Part shown: positions 15,726-24,688 of the stretch, one piece after another
Position numbering within the stretch: position 1 is the first letter of the stretch
Layout of the letters: each line of letters begins with the position of its first letter
NCBI RefSeq assembly: GCF_000517025.1
Contig: NZ_KI912097.1
Span: forward strand, 316,820-373,462
Reading direction: 5' to 3'
From: Halonatronum saccharophilum DSM 13868
GTDB taxonomy: Bacteria; Bacillota; Halanaerobiia; Halobacteroidales; Halobacteroidaceae
Length of the DNA stretch: 56,643 nt
Notes under the pieces: model-generated
Told to the model about the DNA's origin: nothing
The model's database searches: none
Seen by the model: the letters and a program-made list of their open reading frames with translations, nothing else
Position numbers and translations under genes: made by a program

Positions 15726-17285
15726 CTATTCTCCTAAAAGAATTTCTAAATCAAAAGCTAATAGATTATACTCTAAAAAATCATTCCGTGAAGCTAAAAG
15801 ATACACTATACCTCCCTGATCATCAAAGATTATTTGATGAATATACTTATTGAAATAAAACCTATCTTTTAATTTATAATCATCTAAAGAAAATACTTTG
15901 AATTGTTTATCTTCATATGCAACCAATACAATTCCTTTATCTTTAACTAATAAAAAATCACTCGGATAGATGTTTCCGTTAAAAACCCCTTTTGGTTTTA
16001 ACTCTTTAGAATTTAATTCAAATAAATTAATACCAAAAGGAGATTCATTAGTCAACAACAAATAACTACCTTTATCAAAACTCCATTCCTTTATGATATC
16101 TATAAACTGCATATCAAGTTTATAGATAGGATCATTAATATCATCAAATTTATAAACTAAAGGTTCTCCTAAATAAGGATCAACTATTAAATAATCCTCT
16201 CCCAATGCCTTTATTTTTTCTCCTATTAATCTGGATTCCCCTTCTTTGAACTCCCATTTTCTGTCAATCGCCCACTTAGAGACATTAAACTTCAGCAAAC
16301 TATCCAAATTATCTAATAGTACATATATATTCCCTTCTCTAAAATCAATATCCTTAATAGAGTCACCAAAGTTATATTCAATAATATTATCAGTTGAAAT
16401 ATCTAATACTCTAATACTTTCGCTCCCACCTTGTGCTAATACTAAATAATCATCTCCTAAAAATAACCTATCTACATTAAATCCTAAAGAAATCTTATCT
16501 ATTAAATCCTGTTCCTCAGTATTTAAAATTAATAGTTCTTCTTTTTCATTAACTAGATAGATTTTTTTACCTTGAGAGTCTATAACTAAATCCACAATCC
16601 TATCTCCTACTGGGGTTCTCTTAACACCCTCTAAGAGAGTATATAGAGTTTTTTGGTTACTTAAAGAGAAATAACCTTGTTCATTTATCACCATTATTTG
16701 GTATGTGTAAAATTTTTCTTCCTCTATCTCTTTATCAATAAAATAAGGCTCTTGGCTTTCTTTTACTTCTCCTACTACTACAGTACTCTCATCTATATAC
16801 CTATTCTCACTCCTAAATATCATATAGCTATAGAACCCTTCACCTTTATATTCACTCCACTCTAATTCAACTCCACTATCTAAAGAAGTAGTAGCAACCT
16901 CTTTGAGAATGACACTATCTGGGGGATTGCCTATAACTGAAAAAGAAAATTCATAAGAAACCTCATCACCTCTTCTATTACTTACTAATAGATTTATTGT
17001 ATAATCTCCTGGCTCTTGAGGTGTCAAATAAATGACTTCACTCTCACCTTGTGTTATAAAATCTCCGCCATCACTACTCCAATAATAATCCAATTCTCCA
17101 TTGTAATAATCAGATAACTCAACTTCAAATGAAACCTCACTATTTCCTAAAAAATGCCCACTCCTTAGATAAAAGGGTGAATCGACTCTAAAGTCCTTAA
17201 TCACCAAAGATTCATTACAACCTGATAAAAATAAGAAAATTAAGAGAACCATAAAAATATATGCTTTAGTAGATTTAAACATCAT
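15726..17285 (-). CDS. large beta-rich lipoprotein (PKD/FnIII-like plus propeller)
   Basis: 519 residues. The signal peptide ends in a lipobox, FLFLSGC (~Cys23), so it should be anchored on the outer face of the membrane. Residues ~25-120 resemble a PKD/Ig-like domain (YYWSSDGGDFITQGES, PGDYTINLLVSN). Residues ~125-215 look FnIII-like (GVELEWSEYKGEGFYSYMIFRS). The rest is a run of ~40-residue repeats of the beta-propeller type (KIYLVNEKEELLILNTE, NIYVLLDNLDSLLKFN). No enzyme motif. It may bind carbohydrate or protein, or be a surface sensor. Confidence 0.65.
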   Translation of the reverse strand: MMFKSTKAYIFMVLLIFLFLSGCNESLVIKDFRVDSPFYLRSGHFLGNSEVSFEVELSDYYNGELDYYWSSDGGDFITQGESEVIYLTPQEPGDYTINLLVSNRRGDEVSYEFSFSVIGNPPDSVILKEVATTSLDSGVELEWSEYKGEGFYSYMIFRSENRYIDESTVVVGEVKESQEPYFIDKEIEEEKFYTYQIMVINEQGYFSLSNQKTLYTLLEGVKRTPVGDRIVDLVIDSQGKKIYLVNEKEELLILNTEEQDLIDKISLGFNVDRLFLGDDYLVLAQGGSESIRVLDISTDNIIEYNFGDSIKDIDFREGNIYVLLDNLDSLLKFNVSKWAIDRKWEFKEGESRLIGEKIKALGEDYLIVDPYLGEPLVYKFDDINDPIYKLDMQFIDIIKEWSFDKGSYLLLTNESPFGINLFELNSKELKPKGVFNGNIYPSDFLLVKDKGIVLVAYEDKQFKVFSLDDYKLKDRFYFNKYIHQIIFDDQGGIVYLLASRNDFLEYNLLAFDLEILLGE

Positions 17286-17443
17286 ATTACCTTCCTTATA
17301 GATAGCCTGTTATAGAATTTCATAAAGCTTATACTTATATTTTAATTTAAACTATTTATACCCTAAAAAAATTGCAACACACTAAAAATAATTTTTACTA
17401 ATATATAATTTCTAGATTCTTATCTATTTACCTTCACCACAAC

Positions 17444-18328
17444 TCAATTATTTCTATAAACTATCTCTGGATCTATATGAACTAGAATCTCTTCGACATT
17501 AGGATTTAATTTTTTTATCTTTTCTTTAACCAAAACAGCTACTTTATGCCCTTCAATAACAGTTAAATCATCTTCTACAACAACAGCTAAATCTATATAA
17601 AGATGAGGTCCATAAGCTCTCAGCTTTATATCTCCAACTTCAATTACATTCTCTAAGCTTTTAACCTGTCTAATTATATCCTCACGTTTCTCTTGATTTG
17701 GAACAGCATCCATAAGTTCATCAATTGCTTCTAGTAAAATCTCAACACCTACTTTAATAATAAATAAAGCAACAACCAAACTAGCAATTGAATCGGCTAT
17801 TGGATAACCTATCATAGCTCCACCAATACCTACCATAGCTGCTACTGAAGATAAAGCATCTGAACGATGGTGATAAGCATCAGCAATTAATGTCTTATTG
17901 TTGGTCCTCCTCCCTATACTGACAATATAGTGATATAATATTTCTTTAATTGCAATGGATAAAACGGCAACTACCAAAGCTGCATTTGTAGGTATTGAAA
18001 TCTCTCTATATAATATATTTGTTACCGACCCTCTAGCAAGACCTAATCCTGTTAATATCAATATTATACCCAATAGTTTGGTAGCAATAGATTCAGCCTT
18101 CCCATGTCCATAAGGATGTTCTTTATCAGGAGGTTGACTGGATATCTTCACACTAACTATTACTATAACCGTAGAAATAACATCAGAAACTGAATGGAAT
18201 CCATCAGCAACCAAAGCCCTACTACCTGATATATATCCTACTACAATCTTTATAATAGATAGGAATATATTCAATGTTAAACTTATATACCCTACCTTCT
18301 TAGCCATATCATACCTTTTTTTATCCAT
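17444..18328 (-). CDS. cation diffusion facilitator (CDF) metal exporter
   Basis: 294 residues: six membrane helices (~10-205) and a C-terminal ferredoxin-like cytoplasmic domain (~210-294). The metal site motifs are present in helix 2 (ALVADGFHSVSDV) and helix 5 (LIADAYHHRSDALSS), the HxxxD pattern shared by FieF/MntE-like proteins. It should exchange Zn2+, Fe2+ or Mn2+ for protons. It has its own upstream promoter and a leader hairpin (18429-18474), suggesting control at the transcript level. Confidence 0.88.
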   Translation of the reverse strand: MDKKRYDMAKKVGYISLTLNIFLSIIKIVVGYISGSRALVADGFHSVSDVISTVIVIVSVKISSQPPDKEHPYGHGKAESIATKLLGIILILTGLGLARGSVTNILYREISIPTNAALVVAVLSIAIKEILYHYIVSIGRRTNNKTLIADAYHHRSDALSSVAAMVGIGGAMIGYPIADSIASLVVALFIIKVGVEILLEAIDELMDAVPNQEKREDIIRQVKSLENVIEVGDIKLRAYGPHLYIDLAVVVEDDLTVIEGHKVAVLVKEKIKKLNPNVEEILVHIDPEIVYRNN

Positions 18329-18428
18329 TATTACTTCACCCCTCTATATCTTTCCCCATATATTATTCTCTTATTAATAAATTTAGAGTTTTAGATTTAT
18401 CTTTATAAATGGATGAACCCTAGAAAAA

Positions 18429-18474
18429 GAATAAGATTCTAGGGCCAACATCTTAAAGCTAAAATCTTATTAAA
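18429..18474 (-). promoter_or_regulatory. leader hairpin upstream of CDF exporter
   Basis: On the minus strand AATAAGATTTTAG pairs with CTAGAATCTTATT and is followed by CTTTTTC, the look of an intrinsic terminator within the ~160-nt leader of the CDF gene. A second AAATTTATTAA run lies after it. An attenuator is possible, but I see no known metal riboswitch core. Confidence 0.35.
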
Positions 18475-18496
18475 TTTAGAAAAATAATCTATCATT

Positions 18497-18525
18497 AAGA
18501 TATCATAACAATTATTTTTTGTCAA
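18497..18525 (-). promoter_or_regulatory. promoter for CDF exporter
   Basis: Minus strand TTGACA (18520-18525), 17-base spacer, TATCTT (18497-18502). Good sigma-A match in the gap between divergent genes. Confidence 0.5.
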
Positions 18526-18766
18526 TATCTACTCAGACTTACACCTTAAGTTTAAGAATAATTACACATAAATGATTTGTATTAAAAAGATACTATTATT
18601 AATGAAAAAATAGTTTACAACGTTCCTAACTTAATAGAAATTAGAATAATTTTATTCTTTTTCAACTAACTAAGTACTGATTTATTCTTAAATAATCATA
18701 TTTGGGTATATAATATAAATATGATAGAATAAATTAGTAATATAATCTTCCAAAAGGAGGGGAAAG

Positions 18767-19687
18767 ATGACTAAAACAAATAACCATATCAAAGAAAAAT
18801 TAAAGGAGCAAGTTTCATTAGATATACGCTTTGATGAACCTTTAAAGAAGCATACCACCTTTAAAATAGGTGGTCCAGCCGATATATTTATAACTCCAAA
18901 TAACATATCAGAATTACAAAAATCACTTAAACTCATCAAAGATTTTAAATTACCTCTATTCATCTTAGGAAAAGGGAGTAATATAATTGTTAGTGATAAA
19001 GGAGTTCGTGGAATCGTCCTCAATACAGAAAATTTAAATAAGATCTGGATTGAAGGTGAGGATATAATCTCAGAGACAGGAATACTTTTAGCAGATGTAG
19101 CTCAAAAATCCTTAGAAGCCAGCTTAACAGGCCTAGAGTTTGCTAGTGGTATTCCAGGAAGCTTAGGAGGAGCTATCTATATGAATGCTGGTGCCTATGG
19201 TGGAATGATAAAAGATGTAATCAAAGAAGCAAAATGCTTAGATTATGAAGGAAATGAGATCACCCTCTCTAAAAACCAATTAAAGCTCTCTTATCGTCAT
19301 AGTATACTCCAAGAAGAACCTTTAATCGCTACTCAAGTAAGAATCGGCTTAAAAAAAGGTGACGCAAAAGAAATTAAAGCTAAAATTGATGATCTAACCG
19401 ATAAAAGATGGACTAAACAACCAATGGAGATGCCAAGTGCGGGAAGTATTTTTAAAAGGCCTGAGGGTTATTATGCTAGTGCTTTAATAGATGAAGCAGG
19501 ATTAAAAGGGTTAAAAGTTGGAGATGCTCAAGTCTCTAAAAAACACGCCGGATTTATCGTTAACTTAGGCAACGCTACTGCAGAAGATGTATGTAATCTA
19601 ATTAAAAAAGTTCAAAATATTATTTATAAAGAAAAAAGGGTTAAATTAGAAGTAGAGCCTAGGTTCATTGGAGACTTTAGTGGTTGA
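18767..19687 (+). CDS. murB: UDP-N-acetylenolpyruvoylglucosamine reductase
   Basis: 306 residues, type IIa MurB. FAD-binding region KHTTFKIGGPADIF and LGKGSNIIVSDKGVRG; then GLEFASGIPGSLGGAIYMNAGAYG; SAGSIFKRPEGYYA with the catalytic Ser; and GFIVNLGNATAEDV near the C-terminus. It reduces enolpyruvyl-UDP-GlcNAc to UDP-MurNAc in peptidoglycan precursor synthesis. AAAAGGAGGGG precedes the ATG. It is the only plus-strand gene between the MFS gene and the deacetylase. Confidence 0.95.
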   Translation: MTKTNNHIKEKLKEQVSLDIRFDEPLKKHTTFKIGGPADIFITPNNISELQKSLKLIKDFKLPLFILGKGSNIIVSDKGVRGIVLNTENLNKIWIEGEDIISETGILLADVAQKSLEASLTGLEFASGIPGSLGGAIYMNAGAYGGMIKDVIKEAKCLDYEGNEITLSKNQLKLSYRHSILQEEPLIATQVRIGLKKGDAKEIKAKIDDLTDKRWTKQPMEMPSAGSIFKRPEGYYASALIDEAGLKGLKVGDAQVSKKHAGFIVNLGNATAEDVCNLIKKVQNIIYKEKRVKLEVEPRFIGDFSG

Positions 19688-19721
19688 TAATATACCACTT
19701 TAATACCACTAGTTATAAATT

Positions 19722-19777
19722 AGAGTAAAGAAAAAGAGTTGATTGACTTAAGTCAATCAACTCTTTTTCTTTACTCT
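19722..19777. terminator. 28-bp perfect palindrome, shared terminator of murB and htrA
   Basis: Perfect inverted repeat centred at 19749/19750, no loop beyond the turn. It serves both converging genes; the right arm contains the stop and last codons of htrA. Confidence 0.85.
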
Positions 19778-20895
19778 TCTACCTCCAACTCTTTTAGTTC
19801 AACTCTAGCTGTCTTTAGATCTCCAGCAGTATCCATTAACAAGAGCTTTAACTCTCCTCCAATGCCAACCTCGTTTATTATTTTTCTTAATTTATTCATA
19901 TCTCCAACTTCTTCCCGATTGGCTTCAAGTATTATATCATTTCTCTTTAAACCACCTTCAGCAGCTGGACTATCACCTACTACTCTAGCAATTATAACCC
20001 CTTTATCTACAGGTAAGTTATAGTAATTAATCACATCTTGGTTAATTGGACTCCCATATATTCCTAACCATGGTCTCTTTACTCGACCGTAATTAATCAG
20101 ATCATCGATAACCTCTTTGGCCCTGTTTATAGGTATAGAAAACCCAATCCCTTGAGCATCACCAATAATAGCCGTATTAATCCCAATAACTCTTCCTTGA
20201 CTATCTAAGAGGGGACCTCCACTATTACCAGGGTTAATAGATGCATCTGTTTGTATTAAACCATCTAATACCCCAACCTGCCTAGAATTACGAGATTGAG
20301 GTCTAATTTCACGGTCCAAAGCGCTAACAACCCCTGTTGTTACTGTATTTTGAAACTGAAGATCATAAGGGCTCCCAATAGCAATAGCCAGTTGGCCCGC
20401 TACTAGATCATCAGAGTCTCCTAATGGTGCTATAGGTAGATCACTTCCATTCACCTTAATAACTGCTAAATCATTTCTTGGATCTGAACCGATAAATTCA
20501 GCATCATAATCTCTTCCATCAGATAAAAAGACCCTTATCTCATCAGCATTACTTATTACATGATTATTGGTCAATATATAACCTTCTTTATCGATTATAA
20601 CACCTGACCCAAGCCCTTCGCGCTCCCTTGGGATAGGATTAAAGAAGAAATCTCTAACTATCTCAGTATCCACAGTTACAATACTAACAACAGCAGGGCC
20701 AACATCCTTGACTGCCTTTTTAACTGCTTCCTCTTGAGAAATTACAATCTTATTGATAACCTCTTCTCTATCACTCTCAAACCCCTTACTACCCCAAAAA
20801 GCATCAACTTCACTTAGATTAATAAAGAAAATCCCTCCCAAAACCAACAAAACAAAACAAGATAAATAAGCTAACTTCTTCTTTAATATCAGCAT
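19771..20895 (-). CDS. htrA: HtrA/DegP-family serine protease with PDZ domain
   Basis: 374 residues: an N-terminal membrane anchor (~9-28), trypsin-like domain with triad His112 (TNNHV), Asp142 (NDLAVIK) and Ser225 (GNSGGP), and one PDZ domain (~270-360, with RPWLGIYG and GDSPAAEGGLKRNDII). It degrades or refolds damaged exported proteins at the outer membrane face. The gene lies 137 bases after a histidine kinase/response regulator pair on the same strand, an arrangement like B. subtilis CssRS-HtrA. Confidence 0.93.
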   Translation of the reverse strand: MLILKKKLAYLSCFVLLVLGGIFFINLSEVDAFWGSKGFESDREEVINKIVISQEEAVKKAVKDVGPAVVSIVTVDTEIVRDFFFNPIPREREGLGSGVIIDKEGYILTNNHVISNADEIRVFLSDGRDYDAEFIGSDPRNDLAVIKVNGSDLPIAPLGDSDDLVAGQLAIAIGSPYDLQFQNTVTTGVVSALDREIRPQSRNSRQVGVLDGLIQTDASINPGNSGGPLLDSQGRVIGINTAIIGDAQGIGFSIPINRAKEVIDDLINYGRVKRPWLGIYGSPINQDVINYYNLPVDKGVIIARVVGDSPAAEGGLKRNDIILEANREEVGDMNKLRKIINEVGIGGELKLLLMDTAGDLKTARVELKELEVEE

Positions 20896-21032
20896 CTAAA
20901 CTCAACTCCCCTTTTTCATAAAAGTTAAAGATTAATGCTAGCTCAACCACTTTAGCTAAAAGCAATTAAGACTTTGCTATTATATATTTTATTGGATAAT
21001 CTTTACGAAATTATGACGATAAGAAAAAATAA

Positions 21033-22463
21033 TTATTCATCAAATTCTTCTTTAAGTAAGGCAAAAGTAAATTTGGCCCCTTGACCAACTACACTTTCAA
21101 CCCAAACCTCTCCTTTATGTTGACGAATTATCTCCCTAACTATAGATAAACCTAATCCTGTACCTCCCCTATCACGGGTTCTTGCTTTATCAACCTTGTG
21201 GAACCTATTCCAGATGCCTTCTAATTCTTTTTTAGGTATACCTGGGCCAAAGTCTTTAATACTTACCAAAACCCTATCGACATCCTCCTGAACAGATATC
21301 TGAATTTGATCACCTGAAGGACTAAAATCAATAGCATTACTTGTTAAATTAATCAATACCTGTTCAACTCTATCCCTATCAGCTATCACATTAGATAAAA
21401 CTTTAGGAATATCTATCTTAATCTTTAAATCCTTCTCCCTTATTTTAGGCATCAGATTCCTAATAGAATTTTTAATAATAACACCTAAATCTATAGGTGT
21501 TAAATCCATATTAATCTGTTCTAACTCAATCTGAGATAGATCTAATAGATCTTTAACTAATCTAATAAGCCTTCTTACTTCACCTAATATAATCTCATAA
21601 TACTCTTCTTTATCCTCTTTACTCTCATAAACTCCATCCCTTAAAGCCTTTACAAAACCTTGAATTGAAGTTAAAGGAGTCCTTAGTTCATGAGATACAT
21701 CTGCTACAAACCTTCTTTGCAATTCCTCTTTTTTCTGTAAAGAATGGATTGTATTCTTTAACCTCTCGGCTAGATAGTTAAACGAATTAGCAAGTTGTCC
21801 TACTTCATCAGAAGAACTAACCCCTATTCTTTCATCAAATTCACCATGAGCCATATTCACTGCAATCCTCTTCATATTCTTTAACGGTTTAGAAAAACTT
21901 CTAGATAAAGTAAAACTCAAAATCGAGGTTAGAACTATAGCAATTAATGCTGCATATAAGATAAGCTTCTTAACATCATCTAATGTTTCACTTATACCAG
22001 CCAAAGGTGCATAAACAAACACAGCACCAATTACACTATCTTCAAAGTCAATTGGCACAGCAACTAATAATACAGGCTCATCAAAATAATCTGAAAAACC
22101 CCTTTTCTTAATTGTCTCCCCCTTTAAGACCTTCTCAACCTCTTCTTTTTTTAATTTAACTCCCTGCAACTCTCTTCTCTGAGTAGCAGCTAAGATCAAA
22201 CCTTTAGAATCAACAATCCAAGCATTTCCTTCAAAAAAACGCTGTGAATTCTTCAAAAACTCAATGGTTTCTTCATAATTTCCCTCATGCAAGGAGCTTT
22301 GAACCAATTTAGCTATCTCTTCTCCTTGATTTATAAAAGTCTCCTCATTACTATCATAATAATACTCTTGGAATAGATAAGATAAAGATATCCCCAAGAT
22401 AAATAATGTAAAGATTATAATTACTGTGAATCTAATCATCAACTTAGTAGATATACTATTCAT
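21033..22463 (-). CDS. membrane sensor histidine kinase (CssS/ResE/PhoR type)
   Basis: I place the start at ATG 22463 (476 residues), overlapping the regulator's stop by 8 bases; the longer frame to 22526 lies inside the regulator gene. Layout: helix 1 (~10-32), an extracytoplasmic PAS/Cache-like domain (~33-165), helix 2 (~167-187), HAMP (~188-240), HisKA with ADVSHELRTPLTSI (His258), and HATPase_c with N, G1 and G2 boxes (NLTSNAIDFSP, KDFGPGIP, GGTGLGLSIV). It should phosphorylate the OmpR-type regulator just upstream. The neighbouring htrA suggests it senses secretion stress. Confidence 0.88.
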   Translation of the reverse strand: MNSISTKLMIRFTVIIIFTLFILGISLSYLFQEYYYDSNEETFINQGEEIAKLVQSSLHEGNYEETIEFLKNSQRFFEGNAWIVDSKGLILAATQRRELQGVKLKKEEVEKVLKGETIKKRGFSDYFDEPVLLVAVPIDFEDSVIGAVFVYAPLAGISETLDDVKKLILYAALIAIVLTSILSFTLSRSFSKPLKNMKRIAVNMAHGEFDERIGVSSSDEVGQLANSFNYLAERLKNTIHSLQKKEELQRRFVADVSHELRTPLTSIQGFVKALRDGVYESKEDKEEYYEIILGEVRRLIRLVKDLLDLSQIELEQINMDLTPIDLGVIIKNSIRNLMPKIREKDLKIKIDIPKVLSNVIADRDRVEQVLINLTSNAIDFSPSGDQIQISVQEDVDRVLVSIKDFGPGIPKKELEGIWNRFHKVDKARTRDRGGTGLGLSIVREIIRQHKGEVWVESVVGQGAKFTFALLKEEFDE

Positions 22464-23145
22464 TTTCTTTACTCGTTTCAAATTTATAACCCACTCCCCA
22501 AACTGTATGAAAGTATTTATAATCATCTAATTTCTCATCTATCTTCTTTCTTAACCTTTTAATATGAGTATCAACAGTCCTAATATCACCGATAAAATCA
22601 AAGCCCCAAACCTGATTTAAAAGTTGCTCTCTACTAAAGACCTGCTTCTCATTCTTTGCTAAAAAAGAGAGAAGATCATACTCTTTAGGGGCCAAATCTA
22701 AGACTTTACCTTTGAGTATAACTTGGTGTTTTTTATTATTTATCTTTAGATTAGGAAAAGTTAAAATATCACCTCGAATAGATTGAGTGGCAGATCTTCT
22801 TAAGATAGCCTTAACCCTTGCCACCAATTCATCAGGGTCAAAGGGCTTTGTCACATAATCATCAGCGCCTAACTCTAATCCTTTGAGTTTATCTGCTTTC
22901 TCACCCTTAGCAGTAAGCATCAAAATAGGAATATCAGCCTTCTTTCTAATCGCTTTACAGATATCCCACCCATCCATTTTAGGTAACATAATATCTAATA
23001 TTATTAGATCTGGATTCTCTTCATAATACTTATCTATTGCTCCTTGACCCTCATTTGCTAAAACAACCTTATACCCTTCTTTTTTTAAATAAACCTCCAT
23101 CAACCTACAGAGATTCTTATCATCATCAACTACCAAAATCCTCAT
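22456..23145 (-). CDS. OmpR/PhoB-family response regulator
   Basis: 229 residues: receiver domain with D8/D9, phosphoacceptor Asp51 (LILDIMLPKMDG), Thr78 and Lys100 (VTKPF), then a winged-helix DNA-binding domain (~130-225, with LDLAPKEYDLLSFLAKN and DIRTVDTHIKRLRKKI). Translationally coupled to the kinase gene. Probable target: the downstream htrA and possibly trkHA upstream. Confidence 0.92.
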   Translation of the reverse strand: MRILVVDDDKNLCRLMEVYLKKEGYKVVLANEGQGAIDKYYEENPDLIILDIMLPKMDGWDICKAIRKKADIPILMLTAKGEKADKLKGLELGADDYVTKPFDPDELVARVKAILRRSATQSIRGDILTFPNLKINNKKHQVILKGKVLDLAPKEYDLLSFLAKNEKQVFSREQLLNQVWGFDFIGDIRTVDTHIKRLRKKIDEKLDDYKYFHTVWGVGYKFETSKENE

Positions 23146-23235
23146 TGTAAACCTTCCTCCTTATATCATCTCTCATTATTATTATACACACCTCTTAGCC
23201 TCCAATGCAAACTTTTAAATTAAGATTTAATACTT

Positions 23236-24675
23236 CTATTTTCTCCAAAAACCTGACAAAAGAAAGACCAAGACTGTATATATCTCTAAACGCCCTAAAA
23301 TCATACAAAAGCTTAATAGAAGCTTTGCAACTACAGGCAAAGGTACATAGGTGTTAAGAGGGCCAATCAACCCAAGTCCTGGGCCAATATTTCCTAAAGT
23401 GGCTGCTACAGCCGATATTGAACTTATTAAATCTATTCCAAAGGAGGTTAATACTAAGGTTGATATTACAAATACAATAATATATAAAAAGAAAAAACCT
23501 AAAATACTAGTCGAGACTTCATTTGAGACTGCCTTATTTCCTATCTTTAATGAGGTTACAGCCCTAGGGTGGATCAGTTTATACAACTCTTGAAAGCCTT
23601 TCTTCATTAAAGCATAAATTCTAATCACCTTAATTCCACCTGCTGTAGAACCAGCACATCCTCCAATAAACATTAATATTAATAATAAAGCTCTAGAAAA
23701 AGAGGGCCAAATATCATAATCTACTGTAGCAAAACCAGCAGTACTGATAATTGAAGTCACTTGAAAGGCTGCATACTTCAATGAATCAACAAAGCTATTA
23801 TACACTTGAAATCTAAGGTTAATAGTAATTAACACTATAGCTGAAGTAACTATTAAAGTATAAAAGCGAAATTCCTTATCCTTAAATAAAGCCTTAAAGT
23901 TACCTGTTAAAACTTGATAGTGTAAAATCAAATTGACCCCTGCCAAAAACATAAATAAGGTCATAATCCCTTCAATTACAACACTATCATAAGCCTTTAC
24001 ACTTAAGGTTCGAGATGAAAATCCCCCTGTTGAAATCGTACCAAAAGAATGGATCAAAGCATCAAATAAGGGCATATGATTTATCCAAAGTAAAAATACT
24101 TGTAAGAAAGTTAAAACCACATAAACAACCCATAAAGTTTTAGCAGTCTCCCTAATTCGAGGCTTTAACCTTTCATGAACTGGACCTGGCGCTTCAGCCT
24201 TAAATAACTGCATAGAGCCTGCTAGCTCTGGTAACACCGCAATAGACATTACAATTATACCCATCCCCCCAAGCCAGTGCATTAAACTCCTCCAAAAGAG
24301 AATTGTATGGGATAGACTCTCTAAAGACATAATCACTGTTGCTCCAGTAGTTGTAACTGCACTCACGCTCTCAAAGAAAGCATCAACAAAGTTATCAAAT
24401 ACATTGGCAAGCATAAAAGGAATAGCACCAAAGATAGATATCAATACCCATCCTAAGGTTACTACAGCAAAACCTTCTCTATTTCTAATCTCTTCATTAC
24501 TATAAGTAAAGTGTCTCAATATCTTCCCAACACTAATAGTAAAACCCATCGTTACAATAAAAGCTACACCATCAACCTCTCTATAGTATAAGGATATAAA
24601 TATAGGTAAAGCCATACTTATGCCAAAAAAAATCAACATTCCACCCAACATATTAAAAACAATCTTTAATCTCAT
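23236..24675 (-). CDS. trkH: Trk/Ktr-type potassium uptake channel subunit TrkH
   Basis: 479 residues with four repeated M1-P-M2 units. Selectivity-filter segments are visible: AVTTTGATV, GTISTGGFS, IISTAGFAT and ATLGNIGPG. This is the TrkH/TrkG K+-translocating subunit. The partner trkA starts upstream and ends 13 bases before it, so the two form an operon. K+ uptake suits a salt-adapted organism. Confidence 0.92.
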   Translation of the reverse strand: MRLKIVFNMLGGMLIFFGISMALPIFISLYYREVDGVAFIVTMGFTISVGKILRHFTYSNEEIRNREGFAVVTLGWVLISIFGAIPFMLANVFDNFVDAFFESVSAVTTTGATVIMSLESLSHTILFWRSLMHWLGGMGIIVMSIAVLPELAGSMQLFKAEAPGPVHERLKPRIRETAKTLWVVYVVLTFLQVFLLWINHMPLFDALIHSFGTISTGGFSSRTLSVKAYDSVVIEGIMTLFMFLAGVNLILHYQVLTGNFKALFKDKEFRFYTLIVTSAIVLITINLRFQVYNSFVDSLKYAAFQVTSIISTAGFATVDYDIWPSFSRALLLILMFIGGCAGSTAGGIKVIRIYALMKKGFQELYKLIHPRAVTSLKIGNKAVSNEVSTSILGFFFLYIIVFVISTLVLTSFGIDLISSISAVAATLGNIGPGLGLIGPLNTYVPLPVVAKLLLSFCMILGRLEIYTVLVFLLSGFWRK

Positions 24676-24688
24676 CTATAACTGCCTC

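Noticed and set aside
18329-18766. Metal riboswitch (NiCo or yybP-ykoY) upstream of the CDF exporter
   Set aside because: I could not find the conserved cores; only a terminator-like hairpin can be supported.
18688-19023. Minus-strand frame over murB start
   Set aside because: Antisense shadow of murB without its own ribosome site.
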